Notes: generated by a model from the sequence alone, not told the origin. A stretch of DNA of 11,354 nt from Streptomyces sp. NRRL WC-3549 (GCF_000721935.1 NZ_KL585393.1:111845-123198); one strand, 5' to 3'; positions 1-8,079 are shown, counted from the stretch's first letter. Translations and numbers: made by a program.

Positions 1-21
1 AGAGATGTGTATAAGAGACAG
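1..21. other. Nextera/Tn5 mosaic-end adapter remnant (not genomic)
   Basis: Positions 3-21 are exactly the 19-bp Tn5 mosaic end AGATGTGTATAAGAGACAG used in Nextera tagmentation libraries, with two more bases before it. Adapter sequence sits at the very end of the window, so genomic sequence starts at 22. Translated forward, it yields the artefactual start MCIRDR, a known contamination signature in predicted proteins. Nothing before position 22 should be treated as biology. Confidence 0.96.
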
Positions 22-643
22 GCCGTATGGCGACCTCGCCCGAGACCGTGGTCAGCCTGATGTCCGTCGGCTCCGCCGCGGTGTCGAGGTCGACCACCAT
101 GTCGCCGCTGACGGACTCCGCCCGCACCGAGGTGCCGGCGCCCTCGACGACCGTCAGGTCGCCCGACACGGACTGGAAGCGGAGGTCACCGGTCACGGCC
201 TGGGCCTCCAGGCCGCCGGAGACGGTCTCCGCGCGGACGGGGCCGGAGAGCCCCACCAGTGTGGAGTCGCCGTTGATCCCGCGCAGCTCCGTGCGCCCCT
301 GGATGCCCGAGACGACCGCGCCCGCGCCGATCACCCCGACCTCCACCGCCGCACCGGCCGGCACGGCGAGCGACACGACCGCCCGCCGGCGCGGGTGCCG
401 GCCGGCGAACCAGCTCAGGAACCCCTTCCACGGCAGGTCCTCGTACGCGACGGTCAGCGTGGTGCCCCGCCGCGTGACGACCAGTGGGGGCCCCTCGATC
501 TCGGACACCTCCAGCCGTGCCGTCGGTTCGGGGGTCCCGACGACGTTGACCGTGCCGTCGACGATGCGCACCTGGAGCGCCGTCACGGGGTCGTCGAAGG
601 TGAGCGTCTGCGGCTCGGTGACGGTCCGCGTCGAATCAGGCAT
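22..643 (-). CDS. DUF4097-type beta-helix repeat protein, 3'-truncated by contig end
   Basis: The minus strand reads open from ATG (641-643) to the contig edge, about 207 residues with no stop, so the C-terminus is missing. A Shine-Dalgarno GAGAGG lies at 652-657. The protein starts MPDSTRTVTEPQTLTFDDPV. A strand-rich N-terminal half is followed by a basic stretch (RHPRRR, around residue 85). After it come repeated V-S-G-(D/G/E) turns, as in ETVSGGLEAQAVTGDLRFQS, SVSGDLTVVEG, ESVSGDMVVDL and TVSGEVAIR. This ladder is typical of DUF4097 (putative adhesin-like right-handed beta-helix) proteins. I see no signal peptide or membrane segment, so it is probably cytoplasmic. Its role is unknown. In Streptomyces, such genes are often next to PadR-type regulators, but the downstream neighbour is outside this window. 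The family call rests on the repeat pattern and I am fairly sure of it. Confidence 0.8.
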
Positions 644-665
644 GGATCTGACCTCTCGGAGCATG

Positions 666-718
666 ACGGCACGCAATATATCGCGTCTCTGAAGAACACG
701 ATATATCGCGGTTGCCGT
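666..718 (-). promoter_or_regulatory. AT-rich promoter/operator with two ATATATCGCG boxes before the DUF4097 gene
   Basis: In otherwise very GC-rich DNA, ATATATCGCG occurs twice, at 676-685 and 701-710, exactly 25 bp apart. The second copy lies in a perfect palindrome, CGATATATCG (699-708). Outer arms ACGGCA (666-671) and TGCCGT (713-718) frame the pair as a larger imperfect dyad. The minus strand offers a possible -10 TATATT (complement of 675-680), about 32 bp before the ATG. Repeated, palindromic AT-rich boxes over a promoter suggest a dimeric repressor. A PadR-type regulator is my inference from usual gene neighbourhoods. Confidence 0.55.
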
Positions 719-890
719 AAGTCAAGGGGTGGCAGGGCGGAGGTGGGCGACCGGGTCGCGCCGAACGGCCGGTACCGCCTGCCGGAACGGTCCGGGCGCG
801 GCCGGACGATCCGCCGAATCGGCGCACACCGGGCCCGCGCGCTCCGTGGAATCAGTACATACCGGGGCGAGGTGACCTAGCGTAGGAAAC

Positions 891-1748
891 ATGACCGCTA
901 CCTCCGTGGGTGCCCTGCTGCTGTGCCGGGCCGACCCCGAGTCCGTACGGCCGCCGGCGCACCTGTTGCGGGAACGCATGCTGCTCCTGCCCGCCGGCAA
1001 CGGCTGGAGCGTCCTTGTCCCGGAAGGGAAGCCCTGGCGCGACGGCCCGGGCGGAGAAGACGGACCCGAACCCGTCGACCGGGTCATGGGCGGCTGGGCC
1101 ACCGCACTCGCGGTGGGTTCCGGCTGGCCCGTCCTCGCGCTGTGGTGGGACGGCGACCGGTCCGGCTACACGCTCGCCGGAGGCTTCCGCCGTCCGGTCG
1201 GCTACATCTGGCTGACCGACGGCACCCCGGCCGGTGAGGACGAGGCCATGCGGACGTTCGCGGCCCGTCTGGGCCTCGATCCGGTGCTGGACGTCCAGGA
1301 GCTGGAGGCCCTCACCCGGCCGGACCCGGAGGCGGACGCCGACGCCCGGCTCCGCGGTCTGCTCGCCGTGCTGACCCGCACCGGGGTGGCCCTGCCTCCC
1401 GGCCTCGCCCCGGGCGAACCGGCCGACCGGCTGCGCACCGCCGCCGACGTCCACCCGCACGCCGACCGGATCGAGTGGGCCGGCTGGCGCGACACCGTGC
1501 AGGCGGAGCTCGACGCGGTCGAGAGCACCGGCCTCGGCCCCTGGATGCGCGGCCCGCGCGCCCGGGCCGTCGCCTCCGTCCAGGTCGCGGCGGGGTTTCC
1601 GCTCACCCTGTGGGGGGCCCGCAGGCGCAGCGGGGGATGGATCGCGGCGGGGCTCGTCCTGCTGGTCCAGGGGGCGCTGGGCCTCGCCTACGACCGGTTC
1701 AGGGCGGAGGCCGAAGCCGGCGCGCGCCGCGGCGGACCGGTGTGGTGA
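891..1748 (+). CDS. Unrecognised protein with hydrophobic C-terminus
   Basis: 285 aa from ATG at 891. AGGA (884-887) lies just 3 nt before the start, and a stronger GAGGTGA (869-875) is too far away for an ideal site. I do not recognise a family. The first 220 or so residues look like a soluble domain rich in Trp, Gly and Pro (WRDGPGGEDG, GWPVLALWWDGDRSGYTLAGG, GYIWLTDGTP). An Asp/Glu-rich helical stretch follows, at roughly residues 120-160. The C-terminus has two hydrophobic segments, about 225-242 (moderate) and 250-268 (WIAAGLVLLVQGALGLAYD, a good membrane helix), separated by a basic ARRRSGG turn. A cytoplasmic domain anchored at the C-terminus is the simplest reading. Its TGA abuts the stop of the convergent small gene with no spacer. 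It is diverged from the DUF4097 gene across 247 bp. Codon use is normal for the window, so I believe it is a real gene of unknown function. Confidence 0.78.
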   Translation: MTATSVGALLLCRADPESVRPPAHLLRERMLLLPAGNGWSVLVPEGKPWRDGPGGEDGPEPVDRVMGGWATALAVGSGWPVLALWWDGDRSGYTLAGGFRRPVGYIWLTDGTPAGEDEAMRTFAARLGLDPVLDVQELEALTRPDPEADADARLRGLLAVLTRTGVALPPGLAPGEPADRLRTAADVHPHADRIEWAGWRDTVQAELDAVESTGLGPWMRGPRARAVASVQVAAGFPLTLWGARRRSGGWIAAGLVLLVQGALGLAYDRFRAEAEAGARRGGPVW

Positions 1749-1928
1749 CTACTCGTCCTCGTCGTCGTCCAGCCGGGCGAGCCAGGTCGCGAGGCGCTCG
1801 ACGGGCACCTCGAAGTCGGGGTTGAGGTCGACGAAGGTCCGCAGCTGCTCGGCGAGCCACTCGAAGGTGACCTCCTCCTCGCCGCGCCGCTTCTCCAGTT
1901 CCTCGATGCCACGGTCCGTGAAGTACAT
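1749..1928 (-). CDS. DUF6104-type acidic microprotein
   Basis: 59 aa from ATG (1926-1928) to TAG (complement of 1749-1751). It starts MYFTDRGIEELEKRRGEEEV and ends in an acidic tail, LARLDDDEDE. The composition and the motifs FTDRGIEELEKR, VTFEWLAEQLR and DLNPDFEVPVERLATWLARL fit the small Streptomyces DUF6104 family as I remember it. It appears to be full length. It looks soluble, with a largely helical fold predicted by eye, no cysteines and no membrane segment. It lies downstream of kgd in the same orientation but beyond a strong hairpin terminator, so it probably has its own promoter within about 85 bp or lives on read-through. No strong Shine-Dalgarno is visible before the ATG. The reading frame stays open far upstream into kgd, but only as a codon-bias artefact; the protein itself begins at MYFTDRG. 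Function unknown. Confidence 0.8.
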   Translation of the reverse strand: MYFTDRGIEELEKRRGEEEVTFEWLAEQLRTFVDLNPDFEVPVERLATWLARLDDDEDE

Positions 1929-1959
1929 GGCACCAGGATAACGAGGCCGGACAGGCCGA

Positions 1960-1994
1960 AGGCCCGGCCCGCGAACATCTCGCGGACCGGGCCT
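1960..1994 (-). terminator. Strong hairpin terminator of kgd
   Basis: A 15-bp inverted repeat (1960-1974 and 1980-1994, one internal mismatch) encloses a 5-nt loop at 1975-1979, about 20 bp past the kgd stop codon. No U-run follows, which is common for Streptomyces terminators. The hairpin is symmetric and could also stop transcripts arriving from the left. Confidence 0.8.
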
Positions 1995-2014
1995 CCTGCG
2001 CGTACGGCTGCCGG

Positions 2015-5000
2015 TCAGGCCTCGAAGACCTCGTTGATCAGCTGGGTCTGCTCGGCCTGGTGGCGCTTGGCCGAGCCGACCGCCGGCGACGAGCCGTGCG
2101 GACGCGAGATGCGGCGCAGGCGCTCGTCGTGCGGCACGTCGGCACCCACGGCCAGGTCCAGGTGGTCGATCAGGTTGAGCGCGATGAACGGCCACGCACC
2201 CTGGTTGGCCGGCTCCTCCTGGGCCCAGAGGTACTTCTCCGCGTTCGGGTACTTGGCGATCTCCGCCTGGATCTCCGCACCCGGCAGGGGGTACAGGCGC
2301 TCCAGACGGATGAGCGCCGTCTCCGTGTCGCCGCGCTTGATCCGCTCGGCGTCCAGGTCGTAGAAGAGCTTGCCCGCGCAGAAGACGACCTTGCGGACGG
2401 CCTCCGGCTCGACCGAGTCGTCGCCGATGACCGGGCGGAACCCGCCGGTGGTGAACTCCTCCGCCTTCGAGGCCGCGGCCTTGAGACGCAGCATCGACTT
2501 CGGCGTGAAGACGACCAGCGGCTTGTGGTGCGGGTTGTGCACCTGCCACCGCAGGAGGTGGAAGTAGTTCGACGGCAGGGTCGGCATCGCGACCGTCATG
2601 TTGTTCTGCGCGCAGAGCTGGAGGAAGCGCTCCGGGCGGGCGGAGCTGTGGTCCGGGCCCTGGCCCTCGTAGCCGTGCGGCAGCAGCAGCGTGACGCCGG
2701 AGGTCTGGCCCCACTTCTGCTCGGCCGAGGAGATGAACTCGTCCACGACGGTCTGGGCGCCGTTGACGAAGTCACCGAACTGGGCCTCCCAGATCACCAG
2801 GGACTCCGGGCGGGCCAGCGAGTACCCGTACTCGAAGCCCATCGCCGCGTACTCGCTGAGCAGCGAGTCGTAGACGTTGTACCGGGCCTGGTCGTCCGTC
2901 AGGTACAGCAGCGGGGTGTAGTCCTCGCCGGTCTTCTGGTCGACGAGCACGGCGTGACGCTGGCCGAACGTGCCGCGGCGGGTGTCCTGGCCGGCGAGCC
3001 GGACCGGGGTGCCCTCCATCAGCAGCGAACCGATGGCCAGGGTCTCACCCATGCCCCAGTCGATCGTGCCGTTCTCCACGGAGGCGGCACGGCGCTGCAT
3101 CTGCGGCATCAGCCGCGGGTGCACGGTGACCGTGTCGGGGATGTTCACCTGGGACTCGGCGATCAGCTTCACGACCTCCGAGGACACCGCGGTGTTCACG
3201 GCGACCGGGAACTCGGCCTGAACGTCCGGGACGTGCGGCTGGGACGGCGCGGAGGTGGCCTCGCGGACCTCCGCGAAGACCTTCTCCAGCTGGCCCTGGA
3301 AGTCCTGGAGCGCCTGCTCGGCCTCTTCCAGCGTGATGTCGCCGCGACCGATGAGGGACTCGGTGTAGAGCTTGCGCACCGAGCGCTTCTTGTCGATCAG
3401 GGTGTACATCTGCGGGTTGGTGAACTCCGGGTTGTCGCCCTCGTTGTGACCGCGGCGGCGGTAGCAGATGAGGTCGATCACGACGTCCTTGTTGAACGTC
3501 TGCCGGTACTCGAAGGCGAGGCGCGCGACACGCACCACGGCCTCCGGGTCGTCGCCGTTGACGTGCATGATCGGCGCCTCGATCATGCGCGCCACGTCGG
3601 TGGCGTACATCGAGGAGCGCGAGGACTCCGGGGCGGCGGTGAAGCCGACCTGGTTGTTGATCACCACGTGCACGGTGCCGCCGGTGCGGTAGCCGCGCAG
3701 CTGCGACATGTTGAGCGTCTCGGCGACGACGCCCTGGCCCGCGAAGGCCGCGTCGCCGTGGAGCGCGACGGGCAGGACCGTGAAGTCCGTGCCGCCCTTG
3801 TTGATGATGTCCTGCTTGGCGCGGGCGATGCCCTCCAGGACCGGGTCGACCGCCTCCAGGTGCGAGGGGTTGGCGGCCAGCGAGACCTTGATCTGCTCGC
3901 CGTCCAGGCCGGTGAAGGTGCCTTCGGCGCCCAGGTGGTACTTGACGTCACCCGAGCCGTGCATCGACCGCGGGTCGAGGTTGCCCTCGAACTCCCGGAA
4001 GATCTGCGCGTACGACTTGCCGACGATGTTGGCCAGGACGTTCAGGCGGCCGCGGTGGGCCATGCCGATGACGACCTCGTCCAGGCGGGCCTCCGCCGCC
4101 GAGTCGATGACCGCGTCGAGCAGCGGGATGACGGACTCGCCGCCCTCCAGCGAGAACCGCTTCTGGCCGACGTACTTGGTCTGCAGGAACGTCTCGAACG
4201 CCTCGGCGGCGTTGAGGCGGCGCAGGATGCGGAGCTGTTCCTCACGCTCCGGGGCCGGGCGCGGACGCTCCACCCGGTCCTGGATCCACTTGCGCTCCTT
4301 CGGGTCCTGGATGTGCATGAACTCGATGCCGGTGGTGCGGCAGTACGACTCACGCAGGACGCCGAGGATGTCGCGGAGCTTCATGAGCGTCTTGCCGGCG
4401 AAGCCGCCGACGGCGAAGTCCCGCTCCAGGTCCCACAGGGTGAGGCCGTGCTCGGTGATGTCCAGGTCGGGGTGCTTGCGCTGGCGGTACTCCAGCGGGT
4501 CGGTGTCGGCCATGACGTGGCCGCGGACCCGGTAGGAGTGGATCAGCTCGAAGACCCGCGCGGCCTTGGTGACGTCGTCGTCGTGCGAGGCGTCGATGTC
4601 CTTGAGCCAGCGGACCGGCTCGTAGGGGATGCGCAGCGCCTTGAAGATGTCGTCGTAGAAGTCGTTCTCGCCGAGCAGGAGCTGGGCCAGGACGCGCAGG
4701 AACTCGCCGGACGCCGCACCCTGGATGACCCGGTGGTCGTACGTCGAGGTCAGCGTCATGACCTTCGAGATGCCCAGCTTGTTCAGGGTGTCCTGCGAGG
4801 TGCCCTGGAACTCCGCCGGGTAGTCCATCGCGCCGACGCCCATGATGAGGCCCTGTCCGGGCATCAGGCGGGGCACCGAGTGCACGGTGCCGATGCCGCC
4901 GGGGTTGGTCAGCGAGGCGGTGACACCGGTGAAGTCGTCCATGCCGAGCTTGCCGACACGGGCGCGGCGGACGATGTCCTCGTACGCCTGCCAGAACTCG

Positions 5001-5857
5001 AAGAAGTTGAGCGTCTCGGCCTTCTTGATGGCCGCGACGACCAGCTGGCGGTCGCCGTTCGGCTTCACCAGGTCGATGGCCAGGCCGAGGTTGACGTGCT
5101 CCGGCTTGACCAGGGTCGGCTTGCCGTCCTTGACCGCGAAGGAGTGGTTCATCGACGGCATGGCCTTGAGGGCCTGCACCATCGCGTACCCGATGATGTG
5201 CGTGAAGGAGATCTTCCCGCCGCGGGCGCGCTTGAGGTGGTTGTTGATGACGATGCGGTTGTCGAAGAGCAGCTTCACCGGCACGGCGCGGACGGACGTG
5301 GCCGTCGGCAGCTCCAGCGAGGCGTTCATGTTCTTCGCGACGGCGGCCGACGGACCGCGCAGCGTCACGTACTCGGGGCCGGCCGGGGCCTCGGTGGTGC
5401 CGTCGGCCTTCCCGGCGGCCGGAGCGGCCTTGGCGGCCGGGACCGCCTTGGCAGGGGCCGCCTTGGCGGGCGCCGCCTTCGCCGGAGCGGCCTGAGCCGC
5501 GGCGGGCTTGGCGGGTGCGGCCGGAGGGGCCGCCTTCGCCGCGGCGGCGGGGGCGGGCGAGGGGGTTGCGGCCTTGGCCGGAGCGGGCGCGGAGACCGGG
5601 GCGTTGTTCGCCGCCGACGTCACCGGGGTTCCCGCCGCAGCGGGGACGGGCTTGTCCGCCGTGCCGGACGTGCCCGGCTTGTAGTCGGCGAAGAAGTCCC
5701 ACCAGGCGCGGTCGACCGAACTGGGATCCTGGAGGTACTGCTGGTAGATCTCGTCGACGAGCCACTCATTGGCACCGAACGCGGCCGCCGGGTTGGACCC
5801 GGAGCCCGCTTCTTGATCGGTCGAGATACTCGAGTTACTGGGGGACTGAGACGACAC
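2015..5857 (-). CDS. kgd: Multifunctional 2-oxoglutarate dehydrogenase (E2-E1 fusion, Kgd/OdhA type)
   Basis: This enzyme decarboxylates 2-oxoglutarate with thiamine diphosphate (ThDP) in the TCA cycle and passes succinyl groups toward CoA. Length is about 1280 aa, as in other actinobacterial Kgd/OdhA proteins. Residues 25-62 ([20 protein letters not shown]) are the E1 N-terminal motif. Residues 64-166 are an Ala/Pro/Lys linker. Residues 170-405 are an E2 acyltransferase domain with D374-H375-R376 in the active-site position. From about 445 to the end lies E1: [10 protein letters not shown] at 599, the ThDP/Mg site GDAAFAGQG (from G701) to N734-N735, and [14 protein letters not shown]. There is no lipoyl domain, so the lipoyl carrier must come from a separate E2 (known for this family). 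I chose GTG at 5857 ([10 protein letters not shown]). AGAGGG sits 11 nt upstream, and the N-terminus matches relatives as I recall them. A TTG at 5908 would add 17 basic residues with no ribosome site. Regulation by a GarA/OdhI FHA protein is known in relatives but not visible here. Confidence 0.96.
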   Translation of the reverse strand: MSSQSPSNSSISTDQEAGSGSNPAAAFGANEWLVDEIYQQYLQDPSSVDRAWWDFFADYKPGTSGTADKPVPAAAGTPVTSAANNAPVSAPAPAKAATPSPAPAAAAKAAPPAAPAKPAAAQAAPAKAAPAKAAPAKAVPAAKAAPAAGKADGTTEAPAGPEYVTLRGPSAAVAKNMNASLELPTATSVRAVPVKLLFDNRIVINNHLKRARGGKISFTHIIGYAMVQALKAMPSMNHSFAVKDGKPTLVKPEHVNLGLAIDLVKPNGDRQLVVAAIKKAETLNFFEFWQAYEDIVRRARVGKLGMDDFTGVTASLTNPGGIGTVHSVPRLMPGQGLIMGVGAMDYPAEFQGTSQDTLNKLGISKVMTLTSTYDHRVIQGAASGEFLRVLAQLLLGENDFYDDIFKALRIPYEPVRWLKDIDASHDDDVTKAARVFELIHSYRVRGHVMADTDPLEYRQRKHPDLDITEHGLTLWDLERDFAVGGFAGKTLMKLRDILGVLRESYCRTTGIEFMHIQDPKERKWIQDRVERPRPAPEREEQLRILRRLNAAEAFETFLQTKYVGQKRFSLEGGESVIPLLDAVIDSAAEARLDEVVIGMAHRGRLNVLANIVGKSYAQIFREFEGNLDPRSMHGSGDVKYHLGAEGTFTGLDGEQIKVSLAANPSHLEAVDPVLEGIARAKQDIINKGGTDFTVLPVALHGDAAFAGQGVVAETLNMSQLRGYRTGGTVHVVINNQVGFTAAPESSRSSMYATDVARMIEAPIMHVNGDDPEAVVRVARLAFEYRQTFNKDVVIDLICYRRRGHNEGDNPEFTNPQMYTLIDKKRSVRKLYTESLIGRGDITLEEAEQALQDFQGQLEKVFAEVREATSAPSQPHVPDVQAEFPVAVNTAVSSEVVKLIAESQVNIPDTVTVHPRLMPQMQRRAASVENGTIDWGMGETLAIGSLLMEGTPVRLAGQDTRRGTFGQRHAVLVDQKTGEDYTPLLYLTDDQARYNVYDSLLSEYAAMGFEYGYSLARPESLVIWEAQFGDFVNGAQTVVDEFISSAEQKWGQTSGVTLLLPHGYEGQGPDHSSARPERFLQLCAQNNMTVAMPTLPSNYFHLLRWQVHNPHHKPLVVFTPKSMLRLKAAASKAEEFTTGGFRPVIGDDSVEPEAVRKVVFCAGKLFYDLDAERIKRGDTETALIRLERLYPLPGAEIQAEIAKYPNAEKYLWAQEEPANQGAWPFIALNLIDHLDLAVGADVPHDERLRRISRPHGSSPAVGSAKRHQAEQTQLINEVFEA
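5360..5665 (-). repeat. Low-complexity Ala/Pro/Lys linker within kgd
   Basis: About 100 residues of Kgd (roughly 64-166) are nearly all Ala, Pro, Lys, Thr and Gly, including tandem AAPAK units around 5440-5510. This is the flexible linker between the N-terminal segment and the E2 catalytic domain. The tandem units make it prone to length variation between strains and to assembly errors. Confidence 0.75.
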
Positions 5858-6034
5858 GGCGGCAACCGCCCTCTTCCGCTTCACAAGGTGATGGACAGCG
5901 GAAATCAAGGCTACGCCCCCCGAGCCGTTACGTGCAGGCCGGGCCGGTCTTCGTCGTGCACATCACATCGGAAGCCGGGTTTCGGCGCATGAAATGGCGG
6001 GAAACAAGCGGGGTTCCGCTGCACTTCGGTACGC

Positions 6035-6053
6035 GAGGCCGAGGTTCGGCCCC
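6035..6053 (-). terminator. Candidate terminator after the histidine kinase gene
   Basis: GAGGCCGA (6035-6042), GGT and TCGGCCCC (6046-6053) form an 8-bp stem with one G-T wobble and a 3-nt loop, about 60 bp downstream of the kinase stop. A second, weaker hairpin, GGAGGG/CCCTCC (6079-6099), lies closer to the stop. Either would separate the kinase transcript from kgd, whose own promoter must lie in 5858-6114. I could not assign -35 or -10 boxes for kgd confidently. Confidence 0.45.
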
Positions 6054-6114
6054 TTGGACCGTATCTCGTTCCTGGTCAGGAGGGAGAACCTGGCCCTCCG
6101 GTTCGAACTCCGGG

Positions 6115-7191
6115 TCAACCGCGCAACTGCGGATTCCCCGGAAGGGTGACCTGGATCCGGCAGCCCCGAGCTGATTCGGCCACTCCGATACGGCCGCCGT
6201 GGAGATCCACCGCCCAGCGGGCGATCGCCAGTCCCAGCCCCGTACCGCCGTCGCTGCCGGGGCCCTGCGGGGACGGCGCCTGCCCCCGGTTGAAGCGCTC
6301 GAAGACCCGGTGGCGCTCGGCCTCCGGGATGCCCGGGCCCTCGTCGACGACCTCCAGCTCCAGCGACTCCGGGTACCGCCCGCGCCGTGCCAGCACCGTG
6401 ACCCGGCCGTGCGGCGGGCTGTGCTTGACGGCGTTGTCGATGAGGTTGGCGACCACCTGGTGCAGCCGCTCCGCGTCCGCGTGCGCGGTCAGCTCCGGCG
6501 GTGACACGTCCAGGTGGAGGTGGACGTCCGTACGGGAGTGGTTGCCGGAGCCGGAGGAGAGCTCGCGGTGCGAGGCGGCGAGGTTCGCCTCCTTCAGCAC
6601 GCCCGACAGATACGGCCACACCTCGAAGCGGCGCGCCTTCAGCGTCACCACGCCGTTGTCCAGCCGCGAGAGGTCCAGCAGCGTCTCCACCAGCCGGCCG
6701 AGGCGTTCCGTCTGTTTCAGTGCCGTGCGCATCGTCTCGGGGTCGGCGGCGGACACCCCGTCCACCACGTTCTCCAGCACGGCCCTGAGCGCCGCGATCG
6801 GCGTGCGCAGCTCGTGGGAGACGTTGGCGACCAGCTCCTTGCGGTGCCGGTCCTCCGCCTCCAGGTCGTCCGCCATGCGGTTGATGGTCTGGGCGAGGTC
6901 CCCCAGCTCGTCGCGGCGCCCGGCGCCGCTCACGCGTCTGGTGTAGTCGCCGTGCGAGATCGACCGGGCCACGGCCCGCATCTCGTCCAGCGGCGCCGTC
7001 AGCCCGTGCGCCACGAACTGGGTGATGAGGAGTGTCGCGATCACCGAGAAGACCGTGATGAACCGGAACTCGGTCCGGGTGCGCAGGGCGACGATCAGCA
7101 GGCCGGTGGTGATGAACACCGAGACCACCACGAGCGTGCCGAGTTTCGCCTTGATCGAGAAGGGCCGCAGTCCGGAGCCGGGCCGGGTCAT
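6115..7191 (-). CDS. Two-component sensor histidine kinase (HAMP-HisKA-HATPase)
   Basis: 358 aa from ATG at 7191, which overlaps the regulator stop as ATGA, indicating translational coupling. After a basic N-terminus (SIKAKLG) come two membrane segments, about residues 17-37 (LGTLVVVSVFITTGLLIVAL) and 45-65 (ITVFSVIATLLITQFVAHGL). Only about 8 residues (RTRTEFRF) separate them, so there is essentially no extracytoplasmic sensor domain. A HAMP linker follows (SHGDYTRRVSGAGRRDELGDLAQTIN). The dimerisation box NVSHELRTP has phospho-acceptor His126. The ATPase domain has an N-box around N253 (NLIDNAVKH), D283-E-G-P-G and GGTGLGLA at 315-322. All catalytic motifs look intact. It should autophosphorylate and pass phosphate to the OmpR-type regulator encoded just upstream. 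The signal is unknown. The design suggests sensing within or at the membrane, or through a partner protein. Confidence 0.95.
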   Translation of the reverse strand: MTRPGSGLRPFSIKAKLGTLVVVSVFITTGLLIVALRTRTEFRFITVFSVIATLLITQFVAHGLTAPLDEMRAVARSISHGDYTRRVSGAGRRDELGDLAQTINRMADDLEAEDRHRKELVANVSHELRTPIAALRAVLENVVDGVSAADPETMRTALKQTERLGRLVETLLDLSRLDNGVVTLKARRFEVWPYLSGVLKEANLAASHRELSSGSGNHSRTDVHLHLDVSPPELTAHADAERLHQVVANLIDNAVKHSPPHGRVTVLARRGRYPESLELEVVDEGPGIPEAERHRVFERFNRGQAPSPQGPGSDGGTGLGLAIARWAVDLHGGRIGVAESARGCRIQVTLPGNPQLRG

Positions 7192-7925
7192 GGCGCGGGG
7201 GTCTCCAAGGCGTAGCCGACGCCGTGCACGGTCCGGATCCGCTCGGCGCCGATCTTCCGGCGCAGAGCCTTGATGTGGCTGTCGACCGTGCGCGTCCCGG
7301 AGGCGTCCGCCCAGTCCCACACCTCGGCGAGCAGCTGCTCCCGGGAGAGCACCGCGCGGGGCGTGTTGGCCAGGCAGACCAGCAGGTCGAACTCGGTCGG
7401 GGTGAGGTGGACGTCCTCGGCGCGCACCCGGACCCGGCGCTGTGCGTGGTCGATCTCCAGTTCGCCCAGGCGCAGGATGCCGCTGCGCGGCGTCACCGCG
7501 GCCAGTGCGGCCCGCTCGACCCGGCGCAGCAGGACGTGCACCCGCGCCGCCAGCTCACGCATGGAGAACGGCTTCGTCATGTAGTCGTCGGCGCCGACCC
7601 CGAGCCCGACCAGCATGTCCGTCTCGTCGTCCCGTGCGGTGAGCATCAGCACCGGCACCGGGCGCTGGGCCTGCACACGGCGGCAGACCTCCAGTCCGTC
7701 GAAGCCCGGCAGCATGATGTCGAGCACCATGAGGTCGGGCTGCCAGGACTCGGCCGCGTCCACGGCCGCGGGTCCGTCCAGCGCGGTCTGCACCAGAAAG
7801 CCCTCGGCCCGCAGACGGGCGGAGATGGCGTCGACGATCGTCGCGTCGTCCTCGACCACCAGGACCCGGCGCTGGGCCCCGGGGGTGGCCGCGACGCCGT
7901 TGTGGGTGGTGTGTGTCAGTTCCAT
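7188..7925 (-). CDS. OmpR/PhoB-type response regulator
   Basis: 245 aa from ATG at 7925, with a G-rich Shine-Dalgarno region (AGGGGCGGGG) just upstream. The receiver domain (about residues 20-135) has the acidic pair D26-D27 (VVEDD), phospho-acceptor D69 (VLDIMLPGFDG), switch T96 (LTARDD) and K118 (DYMTKPFS). A winged-helix DNA-binding domain follows at about 150-243 (LTPTEFDLLVCLANTPRAVL, then RTVDSHIKALRRKIG and IRTVHGVGYALE). It is the DNA-binding partner of the kinase encoded immediately downstream, and the stop overlaps the kinase start by 4 nt. The frame stays open upstream into the spermidine-synthase-like gene, but that extension crosses a terminator and is an artefact of the frameshift there. 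The start at MELTHTTHNG is much more likely. Target genes cannot be told from this window. Autoregulation is plausible given the dyad at 7996-8012. Confidence 0.95.
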   Translation of the reverse strand: MELTHTTHNGVAATPGAQRRVLVVEDDATIVDAISARLRAEGFLVQTALDGPAAVDAAESWQPDLMVLDIMLPGFDGLEVCRRVQAQRPVPVLMLTARDDETDMLVGLGVGADDYMTKPFSMRELAARVHVLLRRVERAALAAVTPRSGILRLGELEIDHAQRRVRVRAEDVHLTPTEFDLLVCLANTPRAVLSREQLLAEVWDWADASGTRTVDSHIKALRRKIGAERIRTVHGVGYALETPAP

Positions 7926-7995
7926 CGCCCCGCCCCTGCCCGTTCTCGCGGAGAGCATTCCCCTCAAGACGCGGTTTTCGCTCGTGGTTTCGTGG

Positions 7996-8012
7996 GGCAC
8001 AGCCCCTGTGCC
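7996..8012. promoter_or_regulatory. Short perfect dyad upstream of the response regulator
   Basis: GGCACAG-CCC-CTGTGCC is a perfect 7-bp inverted repeat with a 3-nt spacer, 71 bp before the regulator start. It lies in the 233-bp gap that must hold the promoter of the two-component operon, so it may be an operator or a short RNA hairpin in the leader. OmpR-family regulators usually bind direct repeats, so a site for this regulator itself is not certain. Confidence 0.35.
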
Positions 8013-8079
8013 GCTCAGCAGCGTAAGGGGCGAGGGTGCCTTCCGGCTACGCAGGGTGTTGCCCCGGCCGGATGAGCGC

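Noticed and set aside
5..880. 291-aa forward ORF starting MCIRDR
   Set aside because: Its start codon is inside the Nextera adapter, and it is antisense to the DUF4097 gene and then runs through its promoter. Arg/Gly/Asp-rich composition is typical of a shadow frame.
1749..2714. 321-aa minus ORF extending the DUF6104-type gene upstream
   Set aside because: The upstream part is an out-of-frame shadow of kgd and crosses the 1960-1994 hairpin; the compact 59-aa form has the family start.
5440..5510. Tandem GCC-rich repeats as a possible mobile or CRISPR-like array
   Set aside because: They are in-frame AAPAK codon repeats of the Kgd linker, with no spacer structure.
4350..5765. 471-aa minus-strand ORF inside kgd
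   Set aside because: It overlaps kgd on the same strand in another frame and has typical Arg/Gly/Pro-rich shadow composition.
2060..5992. 1310-aa forward ORF opposite kgd
   Set aside because: Full-length antisense open frames are common in high-GC Streptomyces genes because stop codons are AT-rich. The translation is a low-complexity Arg/Val/Leu/Asp mix with no domain, and the minus-strand Kgd match is unmistakable.
6097..6113. GGTTCGAAC, resembling a tRNA T-loop
   Set aside because: The flanking bases do not form a 5-bp T-stem, and no acceptor, D or anticodon arm can be built around it. The match is chance.
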